64,000 bases of DNA from Candidatus Melainabacteria bacterium (GCA_003153555.1 PLZS01000063.1:1-64000), one strand, 5' to 3'. Shown: positions 53,380-62,251, counted from the first letter of the stretch. Notes: generated by a model not told the origin, from the sequence alone. Numbers and translations are program-made.

Positions 53380-54597
53380 TCAATCTAATTCGACACTTTG
53401 CTGTGTGTTTTCTGTTGATGAATTCTCGGTGCCTGTATTTGTTGTGGCACCGCTTTCATGTTCTGAATCAATTCTCGCGGTCTGCTCCGTTTCAATACGT
53501 TCCGTTTCAACGCGCTCCCGTTCTGTCTCTATTAGCCCGGTTCGCTCCGTTTCTATCCGTTCGGCTTCCATCGTTCCACTTCTTCTGAGTTGTGTGGCGA
53601 ATCTTCTTGGCACTAATACATTCACCGCATGTGGTGCCACTTTGATTTTCATAGGCGTTTCGCCCCAAGCGTCTCCATCAATCATGGCTGTAGCTTGCTG
53701 AGCAACAGGCGGTCTGCTGTCAGTGCTGCCCGAAATGAAGTTGCGAATTTTATGACCAAGATGTTGGAATCGGGAAAGTTTAGCTCGTGAGGGAACAACT
53801 TCAACTGTTAGTGATCTGACTTTGCGGATGTAGTATGGTGCTTCGCCGCCAACAAAGCCGCCGGCAAAACGAAATCCCATGTGCAGGTAGTCACCAAATT
53901 CACTTGGATTGAGAACACATAAATCCAGTAACCCATCATTTATTTGAGCAGTTTCCGACAGAGTGCCCACTCCCAGATCAGCAATGTTGCTTACGAATAA
54001 ACCAGAAGCCGCGACCTGAAACGTTTCTTTTTCCTCATCCAAAGTAATTTGGAACATGACAGGAGGCATGGCAAAGTTTTGGATTACGGAACTTGCATAG
54101 GCAAGCATTTTCCAATTTACTTTATCTTTCTGGTCAGGCATCAAAATCGCGTCTGAGAGTGGTCCAGCACCTGCGCAGATGCAGAAGTATTGACCGTTCA
54201 TGATGCCCAGGTCCATTTTCATTGCCACTCCGTCCAGAATGACACTCAGCGCTTCGTCGAGTGGATCACTGAGAATGTTTTCCTCATAGATCAACAAATT
54301 TCTCGCTAATTGGTTGCCGGTACCCAGGGGGATAATGCCGACCGGAACGTCGCTTTGTGCCTCGGCCACGGCGCCTAATGCAAATCGCAGCGTTCCATCT
54401 CCCCCGGCTGCAACTAGTAAATCGATTGGCTTTCCGATCGCGTTGAGAATATCAGCCGGTCGCATGTCCGGCACCGTTGGTAGTACCGTCACGGTGTACT
54501 GAGCCGCTAATCGGTGCACAACTGGACCGAGCCACATATCTGCGCCGGCAGCTGAGCCAGCAGTGGGATTGTAAACAACTAGGGCGTGTCTTGACAT
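53380..54597 (-). CDS. diacylglycerol kinase-family lipid kinase (YegS/DgkB-like)
   Basis: A 405-residue lipid kinase. VYNPTAGSAAG at the start, the nucleotide loop AAGGDGTLRFAL and GIIPLGTGNQLARNL mark the catalytic domain; INDGLLDLCVL and MIDGD(A)WGETP complete the DAGK family pattern. It phosphorylates diacylglycerol or a related lipid at the membrane. After residue about 345 there is a tail of Glu/Arg/Thr repeats (ERIETERTG, ERVETERIETEQ) and a Ser/Thr/Asn end, not part of the family. The tail may be a coiled coil or an interaction site. Confidence 0.9.
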   Translation of the reverse strand: MSRHALVVYNPTAGSAAGADMWLGPVVHRLAAQYTVTVLPTVPDMRPADILNAIGKPIDLLVAAGGDGTLRFALGAVAEAQSDVPVGIIPLGTGNQLARNLLIYEENILSDPLDEALSVILDGVAMKMDLGIMNGQYFCICAGAGPLSDAILMPDQKDKVNWKMLAYASSVIQNFAMPPVMFQITLDEEKETFQVAASGLFVSNIADLGVGTLSETAQINDGLLDLCVLNPSEFGDYLHMGFRFAGGFVGGEAPYYIRKVRSLTVEVVPSRAKLSRFQHLGHKIRNFISGSTDSRPPVAQQATAMIDGDAWGETPMKIKVAPHAVNVLVPRRFATQLRRSGTMEAERIETERTGLIETERERVETERIETEQTARIDSEHESGATTNTGTENSSTENTQQSVELD

Positions 54598-54811
54598 CGC
54601 GGTCTGGGCTTCACTCTTGGGATGTGTGTAGTTCGTGAAATTGGAGGAAATCTTACAGTTAGAACAATCTTTCTTGAGCGAGAAGTCAATAGGCGGTAGA
54701 ATCTTCGCTCGTGTTATACATTTCCCTTTTCGCTTATGGCAAATTGGCAGGGGCAGCTGATATACGCAGTTGTGCGGTCCTTTATATCCGCTGGAGTATG
54801 GAGATTATTGG

Positions 54812-54839
54812 TTGACAATTAAACTGATTTCAGTATTGT
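54812..54839 (+). promoter_or_regulatory. sigma-70-type promoter of the START-domain gene
   Basis: TTGACA (54812-54817), 16-base spacer, TATTGT (54834-54839). It lies 60 bases before TTG 54899, which supports that start over in-frame codons further upstream. Confidence 0.6.
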
Positions 54840-54898
54840 ATTCGACACCACACTTATTAAAGAAAAGTACCTTTTCTTTGCAGAAAGGACGGAAGTCA

Positions 54899-55531
54899 TT
54901 GAATTTTATCCCCCAAGCGGCGAGAAGAGGCCTTCTCGGCCGACTTCTTTGCGCAACATTGTTCTTGCAACCGATTCTGGTATCAGCGCCTGCTGTTGCC
55001 AAGACATCTGACGCAGGGACACAACAGGTTACTGAAGAGGTCATTAACGGAAAGACCTTCTGTGTCATTAGGTCCGTGATGAAAGCTAAACCAGAAGCGG
55101 TTTGGCAAGTGCTAACAGACTATGCCAATGCCACCAAGGTGTTTCCTCAATTGAAGAAGTGCCATGTGGTTGCCGATCATGGCACAACAAAGATTCTCAG
55201 GCATCAAGTGGCGCCAAGCGGAGCTCTTGGGACTTATGAGTACATTATCGAATTGAAGGAAACGGCGCCAAAGGCTTTGGAATGGCATCGCATGAGCGGC
55301 GCGTTCAAGGAAGTTGACGGATTTTGGAAGCTTGAGCCTCTAGACGGTGGACACAGTACGCTTGTTACGTATTCTGCTTACGTAAATGGCGGGTTTTTCA
55401 TGCCTCAACCCCTCGTCAAGCGGCAGTGCAAGATTGATATGCCTCAAATAATGGCTACCTTACGTTCACAGTCTGAGGCGTCAACTCAGATTGCCGGACG
55501 TCCAACCATTACCGCAGCGCACCTGCAATAA
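54899..55531 (+). CDS. secreted SRPBCC/START-like domain protein
   Basis: A 210-residue protein starting at TTG 54899 (GGACGGAAG upstream, promoter just before). It has a signal peptide (RRGLLGRLLCATLFLQPILV, cleavage near AVA) and an SRPBCC (START/polyketide-cyclase) domain: VIRSVMKAKPEAVWQVLTDYANATKVFPQLKKC, LEWHRMSGAFKEVDGFWKLEPL, STLVTYSAYVNGGFF. Cyanobacteria have similar coenzyme-Q-binding/cyclase-like proteins. The fold has a hydrophobic pocket, so lipid binding or transfer in the periplasm is likely. The extra upstream open frame to 54770 is upstream of the promoter. Confidence 0.85.
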   Translation: MNFIPQAARRGLLGRLLCATLFLQPILVSAPAVAKTSDAGTQQVTEEVINGKTFCVIRSVMKAKPEAVWQVLTDYANATKVFPQLKKCHVVADHGTTKILRHQVAPSGALGTYEYIIELKETAPKALEWHRMSGAFKEVDGFWKLEPLDGGHSTLVTYSAYVNGGFFMPQPLVKRQCKIDMPQIMATLRSQSEASTQIAGRPTITAAHLQ

Positions 55532-55678
55532 CTCGCCGCGCTCCTTGTGACTGCCTGTCGCGCCATGTAGAGTCGCGCGTGCCTCTCTGCACCTCAACTT
55601 CTCTTTACAGCGCTCATGGCGCCCTGAGCAATGTCACCTTTTGAAAAGCTGATGTTCGCCCATCCCGCTTCGGTTTGA

Positions 55679-55684
55679 TAGAAT
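55679..55684 (+). promoter_or_regulatory. extended -10 element of the tRNA-Ser promoter
   Basis: TGATAGAAT contains TG one base before TAGAAT (55679-55684). Transcription would begin about 55691, six bases before the tRNA. The -35 is poor, as is common for extended -10 promoters. Confidence 0.5.
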
Positions 55685-55696
55685 GCTGGCTATTGA

Positions 55697-55780
55697 GGAG
55701 AGGTACCGAAGCGGTCATAACGGCGCCGCCTCGAAAGCGGATGGGCGCAAGCCACGTGGGTTCGAATCCCACCCTCTCCG
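55697..55780 (+). tRNA. tRNA-Ser (anticodon CGA, codon UCG)
   Basis: An 84-nt class II tRNA. Acceptor arms GGAGAGG (55697-55703) and CCTCTCC (55773-55779) pair fully, with discriminator G at 55780. The T arm is GTGGG-TTCGAAT-CCCAC. The anticodon loop CTCGAAA gives CGA (55732-55734). A long variable arm (ATGGGCGCAAGCC) confirms the Ser class. CCA is not encoded, consistent with the CCA-adding enzyme gene 6 kb away. Confidence 0.95.
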
Positions 55781-55795
55781 ACTTTTTTTGTCGGA
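55777..55795 (+). terminator. T-run flanked by a 6-base inverted repeat after tRNA-Ser
   Basis: TCCGAC (55777-55782), T7, GTCGGA (55790-55795). The T7 directly after the tRNA end would allow termination. The dyad overlaps the tRNA 3' end, so the stem competes with the acceptor arm. Confidence 0.45.
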
Positions 55796-55822
55796 CGGTC
55801 CGGATTCCGAGCGCTTGCAGGA

Positions 55823-55979
55823 ATATGTCGATTCGATCGACCCTTAAGTAAGATATGTCGATTAAATTGACTTTTTTCGACATATTGATATGAAAGCTTC
55901 ATGGACCGCCGATTTGAATATGCGACCCAATCGACATGTTCTGTAGATATGTCGAAAAATGCTTCGATGATCGACATAT
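55823..55979. repeat. array of ATATGTCGA repeats forming two identically spaced inverted pairs
   Basis: ATATGTCGA occurs forward at 55823, 55853 and 55947, and inverted (TCGACATAT) at 55877 and 55971; a partial inverted copy (TCGACATG) is at 55931. The copies at 55853/55877 and 55947/55971 each form 9-base arms separated by exactly 15 bases (33 bases overall). Spacer sequences differ, so only the arms are conserved. The array lies between the tRNA-Ser terminator and the end of a convergent gene, with no promoter needing control. A recombination, integration or protein-loading site is more likely than an operator. Confidence 0.75.
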
Positions 55980-56121
55980 CTGACAACCAAGCGTCCAAAC
56001 CTGCCAGAAGATATTTCCCTGAGTTTCAGGAAATTCAGTATTCCAATTTGCTTTCGACAACTATCGCATTGTGGTGCCATCGTGGATGGTGGCACTGCAG
56101 AACGAAAATTGGTTCGGCGGC

Positions 56122-56589
56122 TTACAGACCAAGATCACTCAGCGATGGATGATTATCAGGTCTGCGACCCAATTGCCAGTGATACTTGCGATCAATCTCG
56201 CCAATCGGTAAGTCATTAATACTTGCATGGCGAGAGGTCATAAAACCAAGTTCGTCGAATTCCCAATTCTCGTTGCCGTAGGATCGAAACCAATTGCCGG
56301 AATCATCGTGCCATTCATAAGCGAAACGCACTGCGATCCGATTTCCGCCAAAAGACCACAACTCTTTGATGAGCCGATAATCCAATTCCTTCGCCCACTT
56401 TCGAGTCAGGAATTCAATGATGGACTGTCTGCCAGTCAAGAATTCGGAGCGATTCCGCCACTTTGAGCTGAGCGAGTACGCAAGTGACACACGTTGGGGA
56501 TTGCGCGAATTCCAACCGTCTTCCGCTAGCCGCACTTTTAGTATGGCTGATTCACGGTTGAAGGGCGGGAGGGGCGGATTGCTAGACAT
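56122..56589 (-). CDS. NTF2-like protein of the DUF1348 family
   Basis: A 155-residue cytosolic protein. The stretches [55 protein letters not shown] and [22 protein letters not shown] are the pattern of DUF1348 (SnoaL/NTF2-like) proteins, with about the usual length. Function is unknown; these folds bind small molecules. It ends beside the repeat array. Confidence 0.87.
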   Translation of the reverse strand: MSSNPPLPPFNRESAILKVRLAEDGWNSRNPQRVSLAYSLSSKWRNRSEFLTGRQSIIEFLTRKWAKELDYRLIKELWSFGGNRIAVRFAYEWHDDSGNWFRSYGNENWEFDELGFMTSRHASINDLPIGEIDRKYHWQLGRRPDNHPSLSDLGL

Positions 56590-56938
56590 TTATCACCACT
56601 TGCTTGCGGATTTATCTGGGAGTCTTTGGATTTCGTCCCACGCATTTTATCGCGCACCTGACCGTCAAATCTTCCAGATAGTTTTAGTTCCAGTAGAACA
56701 GGTCCACAACGACATCGGATGCCATAGCAGATTTCTGGGGAAGAGGCGCCTGTATCCATATGCCTCAGTAATTCGCTATATGGATCGCTACATCAAGCAG
56801 ATTTGTGCGTTCCGCACTCAACGCAGCCGGACTCCGGATTGCAATTCCGAATTTGATAAATTCATTTTGCGTTGCCAACAACTTGCCAAAACTCGATGCG
56901 CATAATGACTTCGTTGACAGCAAATGAGGAACTACTCC
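56590..56938. other. 349-base region without a supported gene
   Basis: Open frames here lack ribosome binding sites and recognisable motifs, and overlap the NTF2-like gene in antisense. No hairpin or repeat stands out. Confidence 0.4.
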
Positions 56939-57448
56939 ATGACTACGCACCACGAAGCAGCCGAACAACAAGCAGATAAGTCCGTTGCTCACACTGACAA
57001 TGGTGGAAGTAATCCGTTGCAAAAACAGTACCAGGACATGATGCACGGCGCGAGTTTCCTAGAAAAAACTGTCAAAGATGCCACACAAGGACTTACCCAT
57101 ATCGACCTTTCAGTCCCAATTCATCAGGCCGGACAAGCAGTGTCGTCGATGGCTCATGACGCTGGCAAAGCAGTTGTGCAAGGTATGGACAAGGATCCAA
57201 ATTTGCACTACATCAAGCATGACTTATGCGGCGATGATCCACTGAAGGTCGGTATTGCTGCAGTTGGCACCGTAGCAGTTGCGGGATTAGCTTTTGCCTT
57301 GTTCGCACCGGAGGAAGCAGCGGCTGCGGCAGTAGCTGTTGGGCTAAACTCTGCTGATGCATTACCGTTGGCATCAGTAACAGCAATTGGCGGCGTCATC
57401 GGAATAGGATACAGTGCAGCAGGCAAAGCCGCTGGAACTCACAAGTAA
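56939..57448 (+). CDS. protein of unknown function with a C-terminal hydrophobic domain
   Basis: A 169-residue protein starting at ATG 56939 (GAGGA eight bases upstream). Residues 1-85 are polar and amphipathic (HHEAAEQQADKS; VPIHQAGQAVSSMAHDAGKAVV). The rest has two hydrophobic Ala/Gly segments (VGIAAVGTVAVAGLAFALFA and ASVTAIGGVIGIGYSAAG) separated by an EEAAAAAV run. Composition is close to the 26900 protein, though no alignment is evident. Function unknown. Confidence 0.6.
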   Translation: MTTHHEAAEQQADKSVAHTDNGGSNPLQKQYQDMMHGASFLEKTVKDATQGLTHIDLSVPIHQAGQAVSSMAHDAGKAVVQGMDKDPNLHYIKHDLCGDDPLKVGIAAVGTVAVAGLAFALFAPEEAAAAAVAVGLNSADALPLASVTAIGGVIGIGYSAAGKAAGTHK

Positions 57449-57507
57449 GGTATGTAGAACAGCGCAGTAACGCCCGCGATGCAACGTACAAAAATTTTAG
57501 GGGAGTC

Positions 57508-57541
57508 GAATTCGTGGTACCGAGAATGGTGCCGCGAATTC
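57508..57541. terminator. 14-base-pair hairpin between convergent genes
   Basis: Arms 57508-57521 and 57528-57541 begin GAATTCG and end CGAATTC; 12 Watson-Crick pairs and two G-U pairs close a GAGAAT loop. It lies between the ends of the 56939 and 57541 genes, its last base touching the latter's stop codon. On the minus strand a TTTTT run follows about 18 bases later. Bidirectional termination is likely. Confidence 0.55.
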
Positions 57542-58170
57542 TACATTTCCCGCGACTTAAACAGAAGTTTTGTGAGATTGCCTTCGCCTAGTTCTAGATC
57601 CAAATCGCGGTAGCAAAACAAGGCAAAGAAAATTCCAAACAGTGAAATCAGATGGCAAACAACTCCTGCAAAGGGAAATACGTTGTTTGGATCAATTGAA
57701 GAATGAACAAATCTTTCCTCTGCCTTATGGACAAAAGTCATAAGTATCGTGAAGAAACAAGCTTTGTATACGCACGCCCAGAATATCGGTCTATACCTCA
57801 TGCGGTTGACTACCGGAAGTTTTTGAGCAAGGACAATAATTTTGCCTAGAGCAAAGGCGCTGATTATCGCCATGATGTAGGCATTTTTGAATTCGTTGAG
57901 TCCGTATTGCAAGAGAATCAGGCATTTCAAAGTGGCTAAAACCGACATGCTGATCGCAAGGTAAACGATAATTGCGGCGATTTCTTTGGCTTCTTTGTGG
58001 ATCGTTTCTTTGAGGCTTCTTTTTTCGGGTTTTCCAGTTGTAAGAGGGTCCAGGTCTTGCTTAGAAGGAGCGCCATTGCCTAGCGCGCCCGACACTTGCG
58101 TGGCACCTGCATCTTCCAGTGATGGCGGTTGATTTGGCGGCTGTGTTTCGTCAGCCTGTTGATGCTCCAT
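57541..58170 (-). CDS. integral membrane protein, unknown function
   Basis: A 209-residue protein. Residues 1-62 are polar (Gln/Pro/Thr-rich, then KPEKRSLKETIHKEAKEI). Four membrane helices follow: about 64-84 (IAAIIVYLAISMSVLATLKCLIL), 94-113, 130-150 (PIFWACVYKACFFTILMTFV) and 170-195. No family is recognised. It is divergent from ychF, whose start is 189 bases away. Confidence 0.7.
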   Translation of the reverse strand: MEHQQADETQPPNQPPSLEDAGATQVSGALGNGAPSKQDLDPLTTGKPEKRSLKETIHKEAKEIAAIIVYLAISMSVLATLKCLILLQYGLNEFKNAYIMAIISAFALGKIIVLAQKLPVVNRMRYRPIFWACVYKACFFTILMTFVHKAEERFVHSSIDPNNVFPFAGVVCHLISLFGIFFALFCYRDLDLELGEGNLTKLLFKSREM

Positions 58171-58359
58171 GGCTCAACCATACTGCCAAAACGACTTAAA
58201 TTAAAGCGCAGCTAAAGGGTTTTTAAACGGCAGTAACATTCAGTGAATGTTGATATTTAGCTCGGCACGCTGATATAGTACCCTACAAGTTTTGTCGGAA
58301 GCGGTGCAGCCAGTGGTCTTGCTCGACTTCTCACCGTTCATTCAAGAAAGCGAAATAAT

Positions 58360-59463
58360 ATGAAAGTTGGAATCATCGGGCTTCCGTCCTCCGGAAAGAC
58401 AACAGTCTTCAACGCAATTAGTGGTGGCAATGCTGAAGTGCACTCCTTTTCCGGAGCGAGCAGCGCAGAGCCAAACATGGCAGTTGTGCCAGTGCCTGAC
58501 GATCGACAAGAGTGGTTGAAAGGTTTGTATAAACCAAAGAAGACTGCTTATGCCACAGTAGAACTGGTTGACGTTTCAGGTGTTATACCGGGACAGGCAA
58601 AGACCGAGGGATTTAGCCCTCAGATGTTGACGAACCTTCGTCAAGTGGATGCACTTGTCCACGTTGTTCGAGCCTTTACTGATCCAGCAATTACTCATCC
58701 AAGTGGCGCGGTGAATCCGCTCAATGATGCAGAGCTTCTGGAACTTGAGTTCATTATTGCTGATTTGGGCGTTGTTGAAAAACGGTTAGCCAAGTTGGAT
58801 GCTGAGATTCAAAAGAAAAAGGGACCGGACAAATCGTTGCTCGAAGCAGAAAAAGATCTGTTGGTTCAATTCCAAAAGGATTTATCTGATGAAAAGCCGT
58901 TGCGTCAAAAAACATTGACCGAAGAAGAATTGAAACTGATTAGAGGTTACACTTTTCTTTCTCAAAAGCCATTGCTGGTGGTGGCTAATGTAGACGAGGC
59001 TGACATTCCGAAAGGCGCAGATGCAGTACCTGGTTTGGAAAAATGGTGTTCTGACCGCGGCATGCCATTGATTGCTTTCTGTGCCAAAACAGAAATGGAA
59101 ATCGCCCAATTAGATGAGGCAGAACGCGCTGAATTTCTCTCCGCTTTGGGAATTGAGGAACCATCCCGCGATAAGCTAATCAAAGCTGCCTATCAGCTTC
59201 TTATGCTAATCGCTTTCTTTACGGTTGGTGAGGACGAAGTCAAAGCGTGGACGATTACTCGCGGCACTATTGCTCAAGAAGCTGCGCGAAAAATCCATTC
59301 TGATATTGCTCGTGGTTTCATTCGGGCAGAAGTGTGTGCATACGACACACTTAAGCAACACGGCACATGGAACGGCGCGAAGGACAAAGGACAAGTCAGA
59401 CTGGAAGGCAAAGAATACAAAGTTCAAGATGGCGATTGCATCAATTACAGATTTGCCGTCTAA
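58360..59463 (+). CDS. ychF: YchF/OLA1-type ribosome-associated ATPase
   Basis: A 367-residue Obg-family P-loop protein. G1 is GLPSSGKTTVFNAISGG, then VELVDVSGVIPG (G3), a helical coiled-coil insertion (about 120-190) and the C-terminal TGS domain (FFTVGEDEVKAWTI...AARKIHSDIARGFIRAEV, YKVQDGDCINYRF). The usual G4 (NKxD) is absent; VANVDEAD/VANVDE is seen, as in YchF, which prefers ATP. It binds ribosomes and modulates stress responses. Length and motifs are normal. Confidence 0.95.
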   Translation: MKVGIIGLPSSGKTTVFNAISGGNAEVHSFSGASSAEPNMAVVPVPDDRQEWLKGLYKPKKTAYATVELVDVSGVIPGQAKTEGFSPQMLTNLRQVDALVHVVRAFTDPAITHPSGAVNPLNDAELLELEFIIADLGVVEKRLAKLDAEIQKKKGPDKSLLEAEKDLLVQFQKDLSDEKPLRQKTLTEEELKLIRGYTFLSQKPLLVVANVDEADIPKGADAVPGLEKWCSDRGMPLIAFCAKTEMEIAQLDEAERAEFLSALGIEEPSRDKLIKAAYQLLMLIAFFTVGEDEVKAWTITRGTIAQEAARKIHSDIARGFIRAEVCAYDTLKQHGTWNGAKDKGQVRLEGKEYKVQDGDCINYRFAV

Positions 59464-59483
59464 CGAGATTTGGAGTACACACG

Positions 59484-59972
59484 TTGAGTTCACAGTTTGA
59501 TGAAGCGCACACACTTGTTCAAAGAGGCGATCTCGAAGGCGCTCGTCAAGCTTTAGTTCGACTTTGCCACGACCATCCAAATGATGCTCTCTTGAATTAT
59601 CGCTGTGCGTCGATACACGACAATCTTGGATTGGAAGCAGATGCGCGTCCGTATTACGAAAGAGCGATTCGGCTAGGACTGCAGGGCGAGAATCTTGAAG
59701 GTGCATTTTTAGGCTTGGGTAGCACGTATAGATGCATAGGCGAATACGCGAAATCCATCGAAGTTCTAATAGAGGGCAGCAGGCAATTTCCGAACAATTT
59801 GGCGATGAAAGTTTTCGAAGCGATGGCACTTCATGAAAGTGGTAAGCACAATCTAGCGGCTGCGTTGCTATTGCACTGCTTAGTCGAGAAGCCAGGTGAC
59901 GAATCGATCGCGCGCTACAGTAAAGCGATCCAGTACTATTCTCAGCAATATGCGGCTACTCCTTCCGACTAG
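59484..59972 (+). CDS. TPR-like tetratricopeptide protein
   Basis: A 162-residue protein starting at TTG 59484, with GGAG eight bases before it and 20 bases after the ychF stop. It has three to four TPR units (FDEAHTLVQRGDLEGARQAL, HPNDALLNYRCASIHDNLGL, LGSTYRCIGEYAKSIEVLIEG, LALHESGKHNLAAALLLHCL). It resembles the small TPR proteins that follow other housekeeping genes. Likely co-transcribed with ychF. Function unknown. Confidence 0.82.
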   Translation: MSSQFDEAHTLVQRGDLEGARQALVRLCHDHPNDALLNYRCASIHDNLGLEADARPYYERAIRLGLQGENLEGAFLGLGSTYRCIGEYAKSIEVLIEGSRQFPNNLAMKVFEAMALHESGKHNLAAALLLHCLVEKPGDESIARYSKAIQYYSQQYAATPSD

Positions 59973-59990
59973 AAGTGAAGCCTGGGGCTA

Positions 59991-60092
59991 AAATGGAGCG
60001 CACGCTTCCAGCGTGCCCGTAGTCTCATGAAGAAGTCATAGGCGCCTTCAATGCTTAAGTTCTGAAATGGAGCGCACGTTTCCAGCGTGCCC
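59991..60092. repeat. two copies of a 28-base hairpin repeat
   Basis: A 28-base unit at 59991-60018 recurs at 60065-60092 with one change (C to T), 74 bases apart. Each contains GCACG(C/T)TTCCAGCGTGC, a hairpin with 6-base arms. Both lie between two convergent gene ends, so they are intergenic REP-like elements or termination/processing sites. Confidence 0.7.
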
Positions 60093-60123
60093 ATAATCAC
60101 ACGAAGGAGCCATGGTCGCGCTG

Positions 60124-61248
60124 TCACCTTGCGTAAATTGCAATAATATCCGCGCCCTTACCGTCCAACATGCACTGATGCATGTAATCGATACCAAGTA
60201 ATCCTTTGAATATGTGCGAAGTTGTTTCCACATAGATTCGACGCAATCCGCATAATTTAGCCAATGCGTCTAACGAGCGCGGCGAATAGTATTTGATGTG
60301 ATCCAGTTTAAAGCTGTAGTAATAGTCACCTAAAATGTCATATTCAAGCGATACCAGATTTGGTGTGCGGATGACCAGCACTCCAGTTGCTGACAAAAAT
60401 TGTTTGAGGATGTTGACGGTGATAAGCCCATCGTCGAGATGTTCAATCACATCCCAGAGTGTTATTAAATCAATTTTTCCGAGTAACTGTGGTGCAATGG
60501 CAGGCAGGTCAGCAATCTCTCCGAATATTGTTTCGAATCCAAATTTGCTTTCGCAGATTTTTATAGCATCGCTTGATTGCTCCAGTCCATAATGCGTAAA
60601 CGCTGATTCAGCCAGCGCCTTTCTGAAATACCCGACAGCTGAACCGACATCCAAGGCCGTGTTTTTATCATCTCCCGGACTGCAATTAGCCAGCACTATT
60701 CGAAGTTGCCTACGCGCTTTTTCGAGTCTCCAATCTTGGTCCGTAATGTAATTGCGCATGCCTAGGTGTGGCTGTTGCGGGTCTTGAAAGTACAATTCGT
60801 CGTAGTTAACAGAGTCAGCTCGCACTAATCTGTTGGTCGCCGCATCGACCTGCCAGGCATACTGAAGGTCCGAATTGCCCACTATTATGCGTTCTTGATT
60901 GCCGCTGATTGAGCCAGCGAATACCATGTCGGGGGGGCTGCCATCGAACGCCATGCCACACTTCGAGAAATCAACTGAACGCTTTCCACTGTCTTTCGAC
61001 CTGTTGTTTCGGAAAGCTTGCTTGGTGCGATCGATTTTGTCGGCAGTGCTTGAGTTTTTAAATGAATCTTGTGAGTCCGTAGTTACAATTTCTTGGATCA
61101 GCCTTTTTGCGTCCGGTTCGCTAATCTCAAGAAGACGGCAGAAGCCATTGCGCCAATGGTCCCAGTCATCGTAGAACTGCACTGCACCAGCGTGCACGTA
61201 GTAAGTTCCTGCTGAAGTTTCGTGCCAACCACCTTGCTTCGAGTCCAT
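60124..61248 (-). CDS. SAM-dependent methyltransferase, second of a pair
   Basis: A 374-residue protein starting at ATG 61248, 4 bases after the upstream methyltransferase stop. The first 170 residues are non-catalytic and include YVHAGAVQFYDDWDHWRNGF; the class I methyltransferase core follows with TALDVGSAVGYFRKALAES, GLEQSSDA and IDLITLWDVIEHLDDGL. A methyltransferase type 11/12 core after a long N-terminal region is common in sugar or natural-product modification. The pair (60124 and 61253) is translationally linked. Confidence 0.82.
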   Translation of the reverse strand: MDSKQGGWHETSAGTYYVHAGAVQFYDDWDHWRNGFCRLLEISEPDAKRLIQEIVTTDSQDSFKNSSTADKIDRTKQAFRNNRSKDSGKRSVDFSKCGMAFDGSPPDMVFAGSISGNQERIIVGNSDLQYAWQVDAATNRLVRADSVNYDELYFQDPQQPHLGMRNYITDQDWRLEKARRQLRIVLANCSPGDDKNTALDVGSAVGYFRKALAESAFTHYGLEQSSDAIKICESKFGFETIFGEIADLPAIAPQLLGKIDLITLWDVIEHLDDGLITVNILKQFLSATGVLVIRTPNLVSLEYDILGDYYYSFKLDHIKYYSPRSLDALAKLCGLRRIYVETTSHIFKGLLGIDYMHQCMLDGKGADIIAIYAR

Positions 61249-61252
61249 CACG

Positions 61253-62251
61253 CTAGCCTCGATCCGGTTTGTGAAAGGCAACACCCATATTTGACGTTTG
61301 TCCTGTGGTCGCTTTTATCGCTGCGTCTAAACCGGCAAATGAGGCATTCCGAATAAGATTTGGAATATTGGTTTTCGCCCAATCAACAGGAGGGAAAAGC
61401 GCGTCTGCCCATTTGGAAAACATCGGATTACTCTTGAGCATTGAATGAAATGTCCAAACCCAAAAAATTGCGTTCGGTTGGTACTCGATTTTTACAACTT
61501 CAAAACCTGTGATTTCAGCCAGTTTCGCGACTGATCGCTCGTCGTAGAAAAACCAGTGCCGCGGAAAGTGATACGCGCCCCAATGTTTATTCTTGAACAT
61601 TCTCGCATCCAGTGACCCTATATTTGGTGTCCAAAACCAGAAGATGCCGCCTGGTTTTAGGATCCGATATACTTTTTCCGTAAATGCTTTCGGATCGGGG
61701 ACATGTTCGATAACGTGACTGGCCCAGACAAAATCGAAGGTGGCTTCTGGTATGTCCACTTCTTCGAATCGTCCGGCGTATACGGTGTGACCTTGCTTAC
61801 GTGCTTTTTCAACTGCCGCTTCATTGAGGTCGATTCCGTATGTTTCAACGTCGTGTGTTCGCACTTTTCGAAACCAGTTTAAGATATGACCATCGGCACA
61901 GCCTATGTCCAAAACCTTGAGCTTGTCTCCTTTGCAGAAACTGAGAACATACTCCAATCCTGCCAGAATTTTCGCGTATCTGAATTTGTAATAGAAATTT
62001 TGTCTCTGCGATTCGTCGTAATTTTCTTCAATTGCATAGGCATAGTAATTCGGAGGGTATATGGTCGCCAACTCGCTCACATCCGGACGTGGATTGAGAT
62101 AAACCAAACCGCAATCAGTACATCGAACGACGTTAAAGACATCATCTGTGGTGTTATCATATTCGTGCTCCCTGCCGGTTGTTATCAACTCGCGTTTCTC
62201 TGAACCGCAGTTATTGCAAGTTGTCTCTACCTTCTGAATGTCCGATTTCAT
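61253..62251 (-). CDS. zinc-ribbon methyltransferase, first of a pair
   Basis: A 332-residue protein. The N-terminal zinc ribbon (CNNCGSEK...VVRCTDCGLVYLNPRP, residues about 12-55) is followed by a class I methyltransferase with motif I VLDIGCADGHILNWF, YGIDLNEAAVE, DFVWASHVIEHVPDP and LKPGGIFWFWTPNIGS. Zn-ribbon plus methyltransferase 11/13 proteins act on sugars and cell-surface glycans. It is upstream of and coupled to the 60124 gene, and divergent from the small zinc-ribbon gene at 62347. Confidence 0.87.
   Translation of the reverse strand: MKSDIQKVETTCNNCGSEKRELITTGREHEYDNTTDDVFNVVRCTDCGLVYLNPRPDVSELATIYPPNYYAYAIEENYDESQRQNFYYKFRYAKILAGLEYVLSFCKGDKLKVLDIGCADGHILNWFRKVRTHDVETYGIDLNEAAVEKARKQGHTVYAGRFEEVDIPEATFDFVWASHVIEHVPDPKAFTEKVYRILKPGGIFWFWTPNIGSLDARMFKNKHWGAYHFPRHWFFYDERSVAKLAEITGFEVVKIEYQPNAIFWVWTFHSMLKSNPMFSKWADALFPPVDWAKTNIPNLIRNASFAGLDAAIKATTGQTSNMGVAFHKPDRG

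Noticed and set aside
54770-54898. Extended N-terminus of the START-domain protein
   Set aside because: It lies upstream of or within the TTGACA/TATTGT promoter; TTG 54899 has a ribosome binding site and begins a signal peptide.
55614-55998. Minus-strand frames with a GGIRTH-type peptide
   Set aside because: This is the well-known false translation of a tRNA-Ser gene in reverse; the tRNA explains the sequence.
56417-56905. 162-codon plus frame
   Set aside because: Largely antisense to the DUF1348 gene; the rest has no recognisable features.
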